Origin: Falsiroseomonas oryzae
GTDB lineage: Bacteria > Pseudomonadota > Alphaproteobacteria > Acetobacterales > Acetobacteraceae
Direction of reading: 5' to 3'
DNA: 64,000 bases
NCBI RefSeq assembly: GCF_027856955.1
Contig: NZ_JAPSMD010000002.1
Location: 21,744 to 85,743 of the forward strand
In this document: positions 25,083 to 34,006 of the stretch, one piece after another
Layout: every line of letters starts with the position of its first letter
Position numbering within the stretch: position 1 is the stretch's first letter
Program-made: the position numbers and the translations under genes
The notes under the pieces: model-generated
What the model was told of the DNA's origin: nothing
Database searches by the model: none
Seen by the model: only the letters and a program-made list of their open reading frames with translations

Positions 25083-25532
25083 ATGGGGAGCGCGCTTCTT
25101 CGGACCGGACGTCTGCCTCGCGGCATGGTCCTCGGTACGGGCCTGGTGGTCGCCGGCACGTTCATGCTGGCGACCCTGGGTCACAGGGCACCGCTGGATC
25201 CTGCCGTCAGCGGCATGCTGCCGACGGCGACTCGAGAGCTTCGATTCGCGGATCGGGCGGACGGTGCCGTGGTGGTGACTGATGCCCGGACCGGGCGTCA
25301 AGTCGAAGTCGTGGAGCCTGGCACGGAGGGATTCGTACGCGGCGCCATGCGCGGGCTCGGGCGGCAGCGGCGCATCTCCGATGTCGGCCCTGACGTGCCA
25401 TTCCGCTTGAGTGTCTGGCCCGACGGCCGGATCACCCTGCATGACATCGCCAACGGAAACACGATGGAACTGCACGCTTTCGGTCGGACGAATGCCGAAG
25501 CCTTCCTGCGTCTCTTGGCAACAGAGGAGTGA
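25083..25532 (+). CDS. puhC: Photosynthetic complex assembly protein PuhC
   Basis: 149 residues. One membrane helix near the N-terminus (MVLGTGLVVAGTFMLATLG) and a periplasmic domain with RELRFADRADGAVVV and LHDIANGNTMELHAFGRTNAEAFL. ATG 25083 is chosen over the in-frame GTG at 25068 because AAGGAG lies directly upstream of it. PuhC is needed for normal RC-LH1 organisation. Confidence 0.92.
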   Translation: MGSALLRTGRLPRGMVLGTGLVVAGTFMLATLGHRAPLDPAVSGMLPTATRELRFADRADGAVVVTDARTGRQVEVVEPGTEGFVRGAMRGLGRQRRISDVGPDVPFRLSVWPDGRITLHDIANGNTMELHAFGRTNAEAFLRLLATEE

Positions 25533-25539
25533 GGACGCC

Positions 25540-25857
25540 ATGACGGACCACTGGGGAGTGGGCCGGGCGATCTTCGGCGGTCGAACCGTCGAGGTGCCCT
25601 GCACAGTGGAAATCGAGAGGACTGCCGAGTTCCTGTATGCGAACGCGATCCCGGAGGGAATCGACCTTCGGCCTGGCGACCGCGTCCTGGTGCACGGTGC
25701 GCCCGACCATATCGACTTCGGCGAGCGCATCTCTTTCGCGACGACCGCGACGGTCTACAGGGCCGGTCCGATCGAGCGGTTCTGGACCCAGTGGTCCGCG
25801 CTGTTCGAACTGACCGAGCTCTATCACTGCGGCTTCGAGCCGAAGGAGGTTGCATGA
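25540..25857 (+). CDS. Small conserved photosynthesis-cluster protein between puhC and acsF
   Basis: 105 residues, with no signal peptide or membrane helix. A central [22 protein letters not shown] segment looks like a small beta-rich fold, and the C-terminus is aromatic ([20 protein letters not shown]). GAGGACGCC precedes ATG 25540, and the stop overlaps the acsF start (ATGA). A short ORF of this size upstream of acsF is common in purple-bacterial clusters and its job is unknown; coupling suggests a link to the aerobic cyclase. Confidence 0.75.
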   Translation: MTDHWGVGRAIFGGRTVEVPCTVEIERTAEFLYANAIPEGIDLRPGDRVLVHGAPDHIDFGERISFATTATVYRAGPIERFWTQWSALFELTELYHCGFEPKEVA

Positions 25858-26930
25858 ACGCGGTGACGCCGGCCGGGCGGCCTTCCTCCTCGTCGGAAAG
25901 CACCAAGCTCGCCATGACGGAGACTGTGCTTTCCCCGAGGTTCTACACGACCGATTTCGCTGCGATGGACTCGATCAGCGTCGAGAGCGTCCGCGAGCAG
26001 TGGGACAAGCTTATGGCGGAGTTCCACGCCGACCCGAACAAGGGCCACTTCATTCGGACCGAAGAGTTCGATGCCTTCGACCTCAACACCCTGCCCGAGC
26101 CGCTGCAGAAGGAGTTTCTGGAATTTCTCGTCAGCAGCGTGACGGCGGAGTTCTCGGGTTGTGTGCTCTACGCCGAGATCAAGAAGCGCGTGAAGAATCC
26201 GGACATGAAGGATCTGTTCGGCGTCATGGCGCGCGATGAATCCCGGCATGCCGGCTTCATCAACGACACGCTGAAGGACATGAATGTCGGTGTGGATCTG
26301 GGATTTCTGACTAGGGCAAAGAAGTATCATTACTTCCAGCCAAAATTCATCTTCTATGCTACTTATCTTTCCGAGAAGATCGGTTATGCGCGCTATATCA
26401 CTATTTTCCGTCAGTTCGAGCGGCATCCAGAACTGCGCTTCCATCCGATCTTCAAGTGGTTCGAGAAGTGGTGCAACGACGAGTTCCGGCATGGCGAGGC
26501 GTTCGCGTTGCTGATGCGTGCCAACCCTGATCTCGTGAAGGGCGTGAACCGCTACTGGGCGCGGTTCTTCCAGCTTGCCGTCTTCGCGACAATGTACGTG
26601 CGTGACCATGCACGGCCGGAGTTCCACAAGGCTCTTGGGATGGACGCGACGGACTACGACATGCGCGTCTTCCGCATCACCGAGGAGATCTGCCGGCAAG
26701 CGTTCCCGGATACGCTCGACATCGACAACCCCGCCTTCCTCCGGAACCTCGAACGGCTGAATGCCATTGCGGAGGCGATGAACCGGGCCAAGGCTCAAGG
26801 TGGCGTGGTGGGCAAGGCGAAGCGGGTCGGCTTGTCGGCAATGGCAGCCGCTGTGTTCGGAAGGCTCTTCCTGCTGCGTCCGCGCCGCCACGCTCTGCCG
26901 GACGACGCCCGTCTGTCGCCGGCCTGGTAG
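25854..26930 (+). CDS. acsF: Mg-protoporphyrin IX monomethyl ester aerobic oxidative cyclase
   Basis: 358 residues; di-iron membrane-associated enzyme that forms ring E using O2. Two carboxylate-bridge motifs are visible (RDESRHAGF and [10 protein letters not shown]) with the upstream [16 protein letters not shown] helix. Coupled by ATGA to the small upstream gene. A patch inside the gene (26311-26410) is 60% AT by direct count, unlike its GC-rich surroundings. The oxygen-independent counterpart bchE is at 34007, so the strain can make bacteriochlorophyll with or without oxygen. Confidence 0.96.
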   Translation: MNAVTPAGRPSSSSESTKLAMTETVLSPRFYTTDFAAMDSISVESVREQWDKLMAEFHADPNKGHFIRTEEFDAFDLNTLPEPLQKEFLEFLVSSVTAEFSGCVLYAEIKKRVKNPDMKDLFGVMARDESRHAGFINDTLKDMNVGVDLGFLTRAKKYHYFQPKFIFYATYLSEKIGYARYITIFRQFERHPELRFHPIFKWFEKWCNDEFRHGEAFALLMRANPDLVKGVNRYWARFFQLAVFATMYVRDHARPEFHKALGMDATDYDMRVFRITEEICRQAFPDTLDIDNPAFLRNLERLNAIAEAMNRAKAQGGVVGKAKRVGLSAMAAAVFGRLFLLRPRRHALPDDARLSPAW

Positions 26931-26943
26931 GGACGAGCGCAGC

Positions 26944-27747
26944 ATGGCCGACTACGGGCTTCCCGCCGTCTTCACGCTCCTGGTGTGGTGGTTCAGCACG
27001 GGACTGATCATCTACCTGGATGGGCTGCGGCGGGAGACCTTCCGCTGGACGATGCTGGGTGCGACCACGCTGTTGCTGGTCGGGCTATTCGGCCTGCACG
27101 CCTTGGCCTGGGACACCAGTGCCGCCGGCGCGTGGCTCGGCTTCGTTTGCGGGGTGCTGTGCTGGGCCTGGATCGAGATCGCCTTCCTTACTGGCCTGGT
27201 CACCGGCCCGCGGCGCACGCCGATTTCCTCGACGCTGCGAGGATGGCCGCGCCTGCGCGCTGCGCTCGCCGCGATCCTCTGGCATGAGCTTGCCATCATC
27301 GCGATGGCCGGGGCGATCGTTCTACTGACGTGGGACGCACCCAACAGGATCGGCACTTGGACATTCCTCGCCTTCTGGGCCATGCGACAGAGCGCCAAGC
27401 TCAACGTCTTCCTGGGCGTGCGAAACCTGTCCGAAGCCTTCCTTCCGGACCACCTGCGGTATCTCGAGAGTTTCTTTGCGCGGCGGCCGATGAATGCCCT
27501 TTTCCCGGTGTCGGTGCTCGCTGGCGCAACCGCCTGCGTCCTGCTGGCGCTGGCGGCACTGTCACCCGATGCGACACGGCATGAGGCCGTCGGGTTCACG
27601 CTGCTTGCCACCTTGGTCGCGCTGGGGCTGCTGGAGCATGTCTTCATGGTGCTCCCGTTCTCGGCGGATGCGCTCTGGAAATGGGGCCTCGCCGCGCGTC
27701 CTGACGTGAAGCAGAAGAGCCGGCCGCAGCCGTCGAGTGCGGCCTGA
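26944..27747 (+). CDS. puhE: Photosynthetic complex assembly membrane protein PuhE
   Basis: 267 residues with about seven hydrophobic helices. [16 protein letters not shown] at the N-terminus, the central WHELAI and [17 protein letters not shown], and EHVFMVLPF near the end match the PuhE/orf292 family found between acsF and hemA. It starts 13 bases after acsF. Confidence 0.92.
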   Translation: MADYGLPAVFTLLVWWFSTGLIIYLDGLRRETFRWTMLGATTLLLVGLFGLHALAWDTSAAGAWLGFVCGVLCWAWIEIAFLTGLVTGPRRTPISSTLRGWPRLRAALAAILWHELAIIAMAGAIVLLTWDAPNRIGTWTFLAFWAMRQSAKLNVFLGVRNLSEAFLPDHLRYLESFFARRPMNALFPVSVLAGATACVLLALAALSPDATRHEAVGFTLLATLVALGLLEHVFMVLPFSADALWKWGLAARPDVKQKSRPQPSSAA

Positions 27748-27758
27748 TGACGATCCGA

Positions 27759-27772
27759 TTGATCACGATCAA
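27759..27772. promoter_or_regulatory. FNR/FixK-type box upstream of hemA
   Basis: TTGATCACGATCAA matches the FNR consensus TTGAT-N4-ATCAA exactly. It begins 12 bases after the puhE stop and about 97 bases before the hemA start. FnrL is known to activate hemA at low oxygen in Rhodobacter, so this is a likely activator site for a separate hemA promoter. Confidence 0.8.
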
Positions 27773-27868
27773 ACCTATCCACCTGGCGACCTGCGAGACT
27801 GCGCATCGTGCCTTGCCGCCGCGAGAAGGTCGGCGTCAGGTGGCGCCAACATGGAAGTGGGGACCGAC

Positions 27869-29080
27869 ATGAACTACGAGAGCTTCTTCCGGGCGCAACT
27901 CGACGGGCTGCGGCGCGAGGGACGCTATCGCGTGTTCGCCGATATTGAACGCCAAGCAGGCGCATTCCCGCGTGCGGTCCGCCACGATGCCGGGAAGACT
28001 CGGGAAGTAACAGTGTGGTGCTCCAACGACTATCTAGGCATGGGGCAGCATCCGAAGGTTCTCTCGGCCATGCACGAAGCGCTCGACCGCTACGGCGCCG
28101 GGGCCGGCGGCACGCGCAACATCTCCGGCACGAACCACGCGCATGTCCTGCTGGAACGCGAGTTGGCCGATTTGCATGGCACAGAGGCCGCGTTGCTGTT
28201 CAATTCGGGCTACATGTCCAACTGGGCGACGCTCTCGACCCTGGCGTCGCGCATGCCGGGCTGCGTGATCATCTCGGACGAGATGAATCACGCCTCGATG
28301 ATTGAGGGCATGCGCCACAGCCGGGCAGAGCGGCGCCTGTTCCGCCACAACGACGTCGCGGATCTCCGGCGCGTGCTCTCCGAGGTGCCAGCCGATGCGC
28401 CGAAGCTGGTCGCCTTCGAGAGCGTCTACTCCATGGATGGCGATGTCGCCCCGATTGCCGCGATCTGCGATGCCGCGGACGAGTTCGGCGCGATGACCTA
28501 CTGCGACGAGGTGCACGCCACGGGCCTCTACGGTCCGCGGGGCGGCGGCATCACCGAGCGTGACGGCGTCGCCCATCGTGTGACCGTTATCGAAGGCACG
28601 CTCGCCAAGGCGTTCGGCGTCATCGGCGGATACATCGCAGGGTCCGCGGCGATGGTGGATTTTGTCCGCAGCTACGCCTCCGGCTTCATCTTCTCCACGG
28701 CCTTGCCGCCAGCCGTCGCCGCGGGCGCCCGTGCTGCCATCCAGCACCTCAAACAGAGCACGACGGAGCGTGATGCGCTGCAGGAACGCGCCCGGACCCT
28801 GCGGCGCCGACTTGACGAGATCCACGTTCCACATCTGGAGAACCCGAGCCACATCGTGCCGGTCATGGTCTACGACCCCGTACAGTGCAAGCGGATCAGC
28901 GACATCCTGCTCGACAGCTACGGCGTCTATGTGCAGCCGATCAACTATCCCACCGTGCCCCGCGGTACCGAACGTCTGCGCATCACGCCTGGTCCAGTGC
29001 ACACCGATGCCGACATGGACCATCTTGTCACGAGCCTTGAGGCAGTGTGGTCCCAGTTCAGCCTTAGGCGGGCCGCCTGA
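27869..29080 (+). CDS. hemA: 5-aminolevulinate synthase
   Basis: 403 residues; PLP enzyme that condenses glycine and succinyl-CoA (Shemin pathway). [30 protein letters not shown] and the PLP lysine Lys247 in GTLAKAFG are intact. ATG 27869 gives the normal family start (MNYESFF) with GTGGGGA upstream; an in-frame ATG at 27851 and longer forms are less likely. It sits downstream of an FNR box and overlaps bchI in TGATG, tying precursor supply to chelatase synthesis. Confidence 0.95.
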   Translation: MNYESFFRAQLDGLRREGRYRVFADIERQAGAFPRAVRHDAGKTREVTVWCSNDYLGMGQHPKVLSAMHEALDRYGAGAGGTRNISGTNHAHVLLERELADLHGTEAALLFNSGYMSNWATLSTLASRMPGCVIISDEMNHASMIEGMRHSRAERRLFRHNDVADLRRVLSEVPADAPKLVAFESVYSMDGDVAPIAAICDAADEFGAMTYCDEVHATGLYGPRGGGITERDGVAHRVTVIEGTLAKAFGVIGGYIAGSAAMVDFVRSYASGFIFSTALPPAVAAGARAAIQHLKQSTTERDALQERARTLRRRLDEIHVPHLENPSHIVPVMVYDPVQCKRISDILLDSYGVYVQPINYPTVPRGTERLRITPGPVHTDADMDHLVTSLEAVWSQFSLRRAA

Positions 29081-30195
29081 TGGACGCCACGGGCCCTAGG
29101 GGAGGGGCCGTGGCGAACGAAGGCGGTTCGATCGCAGCGGCACAGAGCAGGACGGGACGAAAGGCGCCGGCGCGACCGAGCCGCCTTGTCTTCCCGTTCT
29201 CGGCCATCGTCGGCCAGGACGAGATGAAGCTCGCGCTGCTGATCTCGGCCGTCGATCCGTCGGTCGGCGGCGTCCTGGTCTTCGGCGATCGCGGTACAGG
29301 CAAGTCGACGACTGTGCGGGCGCTGGCAGCCCTGCTGCCGCCGATGCAGGCCGTCGCGGGGTGTCCCTTCGCCTGCGATCCGGCGAAGCCCGGCGATCTT
29401 TGCGAGGCCTGCCGCACGGCTGCGCGCCGCGTTGCCATCAGCGTACCGGTTCCGGTCGTCGACTTGCCGCTCGGCGCCACGGAGGATCGTGTGACCGGTG
29501 CGCTGGATATCGAGCGCGCGCTGGCGGAGGGGGTGAAGGCTTTCGAGCCCGGTCTGCTCGCTCGGGCCCATCGGGGCTTCCTCTATATCGACGAGGTGAA
29601 CCTCCTTGAGGACCACATTGTTGACCTCCTGCTCGACGTGGCGGCTTCCGGCGAGAACGTGGTCGAGCGCGAAGGCATCTCCGTCCGGCATCCTGCCCGC
29701 TTCGTGCTGATCGGCAGCGGCAATCCCGAAGAGGGCGAGTTGCGCCCCCAGCTCACGGACCGCTTCGGCTTGGCCGTCGAGGTGCGAACGCCGCGAGACC
29801 TCCCGACTCGCATCGAGGTGGTACGACGCCGGGACCTCTTCGACCGGGATCCGAAGCGCTTCACCGCCGCCTGGGCGAAGGAGGAAGCAGCGACGCGCAC
29901 GCGTATCCTCGCGGCGCGCCGCCTTCTGCCAAAGGTCTCCGTGCCCGATGCTGCTCTTGAGGCCGCGGCCCGGCTATGTCTCGCCCTCGGTACGGACGGC
30001 CTGCGGGGCGAACTGACGCTGATGCGCACGGCGCGTGCGCTGGCGGCGCTCGAGGGGGATCGCGAGGTGACGGTTGCGCACTTGCGGCGCGTTGCCGCAC
30101 CGGCGCTGCGCCATCGTCTGCGCCGCGATCCGCTTGACGAGGCCGTGGCTGGCACGCGGGTGGAGCGCGCCCTGGCCGAGGTCCTGCCACCGTGA
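29080..30195 (+). CDS. bchI: Magnesium chelatase ATPase subunit I
   Basis: 371 residues, AAA+ ATPase that with BchD drives Mg insertion by BchH. FPFSAIVGQDEMKLALL, Walker A FGDRGTGKST, the cysteine-bearing insert CPFACDPAKPGDLCEAC, Walker B GFLYIDEVN and GSGNPEEGELRPQLTDRFGL are all present. About 35 residues precede the conserved core; a GTG at 29110 is an alternative start. Confidence 0.96.
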   Translation: MDATGPRGGAVANEGGSIAAAQSRTGRKAPARPSRLVFPFSAIVGQDEMKLALLISAVDPSVGGVLVFGDRGTGKSTTVRALAALLPPMQAVAGCPFACDPAKPGDLCEACRTAARRVAISVPVPVVDLPLGATEDRVTGALDIERALAEGVKAFEPGLLARAHRGFLYIDEVNLLEDHIVDLLLDVAASGENVVEREGISVRHPARFVLIGSGNPEEGELRPQLTDRFGLAVEVRTPRDLPTRIEVVRRRDLFDRDPKRFTAAWAKEEAATRTRILAARRLLPKVSVPDAALEAAARLCLALGTDGLRGELTLMRTARALAALEGDREVTVAHLRRVAAPALRHRLRRDPLDEAVAGTRVERALAEVLPP

Positions 30196-31931
30196 GCACA
30201 GAGGCGGGCCCTCAGCCCGCAGATGATGCTGTGCAGGCCGCCCTGCTGCTAGCGGTAGATCCGGTCGGTCTGGGCGGTGCCGTGCTGCGTGCCCCCGCAG
30301 GGCCTGCCCGCGATGCATGGCTGGCGGTGCTGCGCGCAGGCCTGCCAGCGGCGTCGCCCTGGCGGCGGCTGCCGCTTGGCGTGCCGGACAGCCGGTTGCT
30401 GGGCGGCCTCGATCTCTCGGCGACGCTTGCGGCCGGACGTCCCGTGGCCGAGCGTGGCATCCTGGCAGAGGCGGATCGCGGCATCATTGTCGCCGCCATG
30501 GCGGAGCGCCTCGAAGCTGCCACCGCGGCCCGCATCGCCGCCGTCATGGACTCCGGTCAGGTCGCCGTGCAGCGCGATGGTCTATCGGACAACCTGCCAT
30601 CGCGCTTCGCCCTCGTCGCGCTGGACGAGGGCGTCGCGCCCGAGGAGGTGGCGCCTGCATCGCTACGGGCACGGCTGGCGTTCCATCTGGACCTGACAGG
30701 ACTCCGTCTGCCGGCACTGGCCGCTGAACCCATCCTGGCCGCGCGTGCTCTCCTGCCCGATGTCGAGGCCGGGGACGACCTCCCTGAGGCGATGTGCGGG
30801 GCCGCTGCGTCGCTCGGCATAGACGATCTGCGAGCACCTCTTCTCGCATTGCGCGCGGCACGCGCCGCGGCCGCACTGGCGGGCCGTGCGAGGGTTACGA
30901 AGGAGGATGCGGAGCTGGCCGCCCGGCTGGTGCTGGCGCCGCGCGCCACCATGGTGCCGACCGAGGAGTCGGCCGAGCCGCCGCCCGAGCCGCCGCCCCC
31001 GCCGGATGACCAAAGCGAGCAGAAGGAGCCGGACCGCGGGCCCGATCCCAAGGAGCTGCAGGAAATGCTGGTCGCCGCAGCGCAGGCTGCGCTGCCTTCC
31101 GGACTGCTCGAGGCCCTGCAGTTGAGGGAGGCGGCACGGCGTCGATCGGCTACCGATGGCAAGGCGGGCGCGCGGCGCAACGCGGCGCGGCGCGGCCGTC
31201 CGGTGGGCACGCGTGCCGGGCAGCTCCGATCCGGTGATCGGCTCGCGCTGGTGGAGACCTTGCGGAACGCCGCACCCTGGCAGGCCGTCAGGCGTCGCGA
31301 GAACCCTCACGGTCCTCCCATTCGCGTCCGCAAGGAGGACATCCGCCTCCGTCGCTTCCGTCACAAGGCCGGCACGACGGCGATCTTCGTCGTGGACGCA
31401 TCCGGCTCCTCCGCGTTGCACCGGCTGGCAGAGGCGAAGGGCGCGGTGGAGATGCTGCTGGCCGACTGCTACGTGCGCCGTGACCAGGTGGCGGTTGTCG
31501 CATTCCGCGGCAGGGGCGCCGACGTGCTGCTGCCGCCGACGCCGTCGCTCGTGCGGGCGAAGCGCAGCCTCGCCGGTCTGCCGGGCGGCGGCCCTACACC
31601 GCTGGCCGCCGGCATCGATGCCGCCGCCGCCATCGCGACGGAGGCGGCGCGGCGCGGACGGACGCCCTTACTGGTGCTGCTGACCGATGGCCGTGCGAAC
31701 ATCGCGCGGGACGGCACGCCAGGGCGGCCCGCCGCCGAGGAGGACGCGCTCAGCGCTGCGGTCCCGATCCGGAATGCAGGCATCCCCGCGTTGCTGGTCG
31801 ATACTGCGCCACGTCCGCACCCCTTCGCCAAGCGCATCGCCGAGGCGATGGGCGCGCGCTACGTACCGCTTCCCGCAGCCGATGCCGGGCGGCTTTCCAC
31901 TGCCGTCGCGGCGGCTCGGCCAGCAGGTTGA
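30192..31931 (+). CDS. bchD: Magnesium chelatase subunit D
   Basis: 579 residues from a GTG start overlapping the bchI stop (GTGA). A degenerate AAA+ N-terminal half without a good Walker A, an acidic Pro/Glu-rich linker (PPPEPPPPPDDQSEQKEPDRG), then a C-terminal von Willebrand A domain with the MIDAS motif DASGSSA and LLTDGRANI. It acts as the platform for BchI. Confidence 0.95.
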   Translation: MSTEAGPQPADDAVQAALLLAVDPVGLGGAVLRAPAGPARDAWLAVLRAGLPAASPWRRLPLGVPDSRLLGGLDLSATLAAGRPVAERGILAEADRGIIVAAMAERLEAATAARIAAVMDSGQVAVQRDGLSDNLPSRFALVALDEGVAPEEVAPASLRARLAFHLDLTGLRLPALAAEPILAARALLPDVEAGDDLPEAMCGAAASLGIDDLRAPLLALRAARAAAALAGRARVTKEDAELAARLVLAPRATMVPTEESAEPPPEPPPPPDDQSEQKEPDRGPDPKELQEMLVAAAQAALPSGLLEALQLREAARRRSATDGKAGARRNAARRGRPVGTRAGQLRSGDRLALVETLRNAAPWQAVRRRENPHGPPIRVRKEDIRLRRFRHKAGTTAIFVVDASGSSALHRLAEAKGAVEMLLADCYVRRDQVAVVAFRGRGADVLLPPTPSLVRAKRSLAGLPGGGPTPLAAGIDAAAAIATEAARRGRTPLLVLLTDGRANIARDGTPGRPAAEEDALSAAVPIRNAGIPALLVDTAPRPHPFAKRIAEAMGARYVPLPAADAGRLSTAVAAARPAG

Positions 31932-31934
31932 GCG

Positions 31935-32864
31935 ATGGTGGATCGTCCTTCCTGGGAGCATGACGGTCGCGACTGGCCGAACCGTGACGCCAGTCGCTTC
32001 GTGACGGCCGGCGGCCTGCGCTGGCACGTCCAGGTCATGGGGGATGGGCCGGTATTGCTGCTGGTGCACGGCACCGCGGCGGCCACGCATTCCTGGCGCG
32101 ATCTCATGCCGATCCTCGCCACGCGGTTTCGCGTGGTGGCACCGGACCTGCCGGGGCATGGCTTCACCGACCTGCCCGCGCAGGCGCGGCTGTCACTCCC
32201 GGGGATGGCAGGGGCGCTCGCCGCATTGCTGCATGCCATCGATGCGCGCCCTGTGCTGGCGGCCGGTCATTCTGCCGGCGCGGCCGTGGTGCTCAGGCTC
32301 GCGCTCGACAACCGGATCGCGCCGGCCGTGATCGTCAGCCTCAATGGCGCGCTGCTCCCGCTCGGCGAGAAGCACGCGGCATTCTTCACGCGGGCAGCGC
32401 GGATGCTGGTCGGTCTGCCTTTCGTGCCAAGCCTCTTCGCGTGGCGCGCCTCGAACCGCGCCGTGGCGGAGAGGCTCCTGCGCGACACCGGCAGTCGCAT
32501 CGACGCCCGCGGGGTGGATCTTTATGCGCGGCTCTTCCGCCACGCGAGCCACGTCTCCGCGGCTCTCGGCATGATGGCGAACTGGGACCTGCTGCCGCTG
32601 CTGCAGGATCTGCCGCGCCTGAAGACCAGACTAGTGCTGGCCGTCGGAGCGAATGACAGGTCCATCCCCCCGGCCCAGGCCGAGCGGGTCCGCAGCCGTC
32701 TTCCGACCGCCGAGATCGCAAGCTTTCCCGGCCTCGGTCACCTCGCGCATGAGGAGAAGCCGCGAGAAGTGGCGGAGCTGCTGTTCCGGTTGCTGGCGGT
32801 CGCGCCGGCGAACGGAATGGGCTCGCTCTCCGTGTCAGACCTGCCTTACAGTCGGGCTGGTTGA
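31935..32864 (+). CDS. bchO: BchO, alpha/beta hydrolase of the Mg-chelatase operon
   Basis: 309 residues. Alpha/beta hydrolase fold with LLVHGTAAATHSWRDL (oxyanion region), the nucleophile elbow AAGHSAGA and a final GLGHLAHEEKP. BchO always follows bchD in purple-bacterial clusters, but its reaction has not been defined. The stop overlaps a possible TTG start of crtB. Confidence 0.93.
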   Translation: MVDRPSWEHDGRDWPNRDASRFVTAGGLRWHVQVMGDGPVLLLVHGTAAATHSWRDLMPILATRFRVVAPDLPGHGFTDLPAQARLSLPGMAGALAALLHAIDARPVLAAGHSAGAAVVLRLALDNRIAPAVIVSLNGALLPLGEKHAAFFTRAARMLVGLPFVPSLFAWRASNRAVAERLLRDTGSRIDARGVDLYARLFRHASHVSAALGMMANWDLLPLLQDLPRLKTRLVLAVGANDRSIPPAQAERVRSRLPTAEIASFPGLGHLAHEEKPREVAELLFRLLAVAPANGMGSLSVSDLPYSRAG

Positions 32865-32878
32865 GTACGGATCCGCCC

Positions 32879-33931
32879 ATGCCGCCAGCGACGCCCGAAA
32901 CCGTGCATGCCGATCTCGCGGCCTGCCGGGCGATGCTGTCGGGTGGCTCCAAGTCCTTCGCCGCGGCCGCCAGGCTGCTGCCTCGTCGAGTTGCCGAGCC
33001 GGCGACGGCACTCTACGCCTTCTGCCGCGTGGCCGACGACCTGATCGATGAAGGCGGCGGGCCCGCTGCCCTGGCCGAGCTGCGTGGCAGGCTCGATGGG
33101 ATCTATGGCGGCCAGCCTTTTCCTCACCCCGCAGACCGCGCCTTTGCGCGCGTCGTGGCGCGCTTTGCCATCCCGCGTCCGTTGCCTGAGGCTTTGCTGG
33201 AGGGCCTGGCCTGGGATGCGGAGGGGCGCCAGTGTCCTGATGCGGCGGCGCTCGAGGCCTACTCGGCTCGTGTTGCAGCGGCCGTAGGTGCCATCATGAC
33301 GCTGCTGATGGGCGTGCGGGATGCCACCGCGATCGCGCGGGCCTGCGACCTGGGCGTGGCGATGCAGATGACGAATATCGCCCGCGACGTCGGAGAGGAC
33401 GCCCGCAACGGCAGGCTCTACCTGCCGCATGACTGGCTGCGACAGGAAGGGATAGAGCCGGCCGCCTTCCTCGACGCGCCAGACTTCACGCCCGCATTGG
33501 CGCGTGTCGTCGCACGCCTGCTCCGAACGGCCGACGCACTCTATGCGCGATCGGAGGCCGGGATTGCCTGCCTGCCGCGCGACTGTCGCTCCGGTATTGC
33601 CGCCGCCCGCTTCGTCTACGCCGAGATTGGGCGGCAGGTGGAACGGCAGGGCCTGGACTCCGTCTCCCGCCGTGCTGTCGTCCCCGGACATCGCAAGCTG
33701 CGACTGATGGCGCGTAGCCTGAGCCTGCTGGCGCATCGCCCCGCCGACCTTATCGCGCCGCCGCTGCCTGGCACCGCCTTCCTGGTCGACGCCGTGGCAG
33801 ACATGCCCGCGGCCGGCGAAGCCCTTCCTCCGGCTCCGGCCTTCAGGGACCGCTTGCTCTGGGCCGTCGAACTGTTCGATCGCCTCGACCAGCTCGATCG
33901 CGGCGCCGCCGGATCTGTCAGGGCAGCTTGA
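32879..33931 (+). CDS. crtB: Phytoene synthase
   Basis: Squalene/phytoene synthase family, 350 residues from ATG 32879 (356 from the in-frame TTG 32861, which would overlap the bchO stop as TTGA). It condenses two geranylgeranyl diphosphates. The two Asp-rich regions ALYAFCRVADDLID and MQMTNIARDVGEDARNGRLYLP are intact. The stop codon TGA (33929-33931) lies inside the PpsR box that serves bchE. Confidence 0.93.
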   Translation: MPPATPETVHADLAACRAMLSGGSKSFAAAARLLPRRVAEPATALYAFCRVADDLIDEGGGPAALAELRGRLDGIYGGQPFPHPADRAFARVVARFAIPRPLPEALLEGLAWDAEGRQCPDAAALEAYSARVAAAVGAIMTLLMGVRDATAIARACDLGVAMQMTNIARDVGEDARNGRLYLPHDWLRQEGIEPAAFLDAPDFTPALARVVARLLRTADALYARSEAGIACLPRDCRSGIAAARFVYAEIGRQVERQGLDSVSRRAVVPGHRKLRLMARSLSLLAHRPADLIAPPLPGTAFLVDAVADMPAAGEALPPAPAFRDRLLWAVELFDRLDQLDRGAAGSVRAA

Positions 33932-33933
33932 CA
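33916..33933. promoter_or_regulatory. Perfect PpsR box before bchE, overlapping the crtB stop
   Basis: TGTCA-GGGCAGCT-TGACA matches TGTCA-N8-TGACA in full. Its right half-site includes the crtB stop codon and a TTGACA that could serve as -35 (33928-33933). It begins 91 bases before the bchE start. Confidence 0.8.
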
Positions 33934-33941
33934 CACATCAA
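33928..33941. promoter_or_regulatory. FNR/FixK-type box before bchE
   Basis: TTGACACACATCAA fits TTGAT-N4-ATCAA with one mismatch. It overlaps the right half of the perfect PpsR box by 6 bases, so an activator of the FNR type and PpsR could not easily bind together. FNR control of the oxygen-independent cyclase bchE is known in Rhodobacter. Confidence 0.7.
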
Positions 33942-33959
33942 GGTCAATTTACGCGGACA
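33942..33959. promoter_or_regulatory. Second, imperfect PpsR box before bchE
   Basis: GGTCA-N8-GGACA starts directly after the FNR-like box and differs from the PpsR consensus at one base in each half-site. PpsR commonly binds paired boxes, so it may act with the perfect site 8 bases upstream. Confidence 0.5.
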
Positions 33960-34006
33960 GGGGTGATCCTGTTCCCGGCCGGCACCGGGCCGGCGGGAGC
34001 GTCCCG

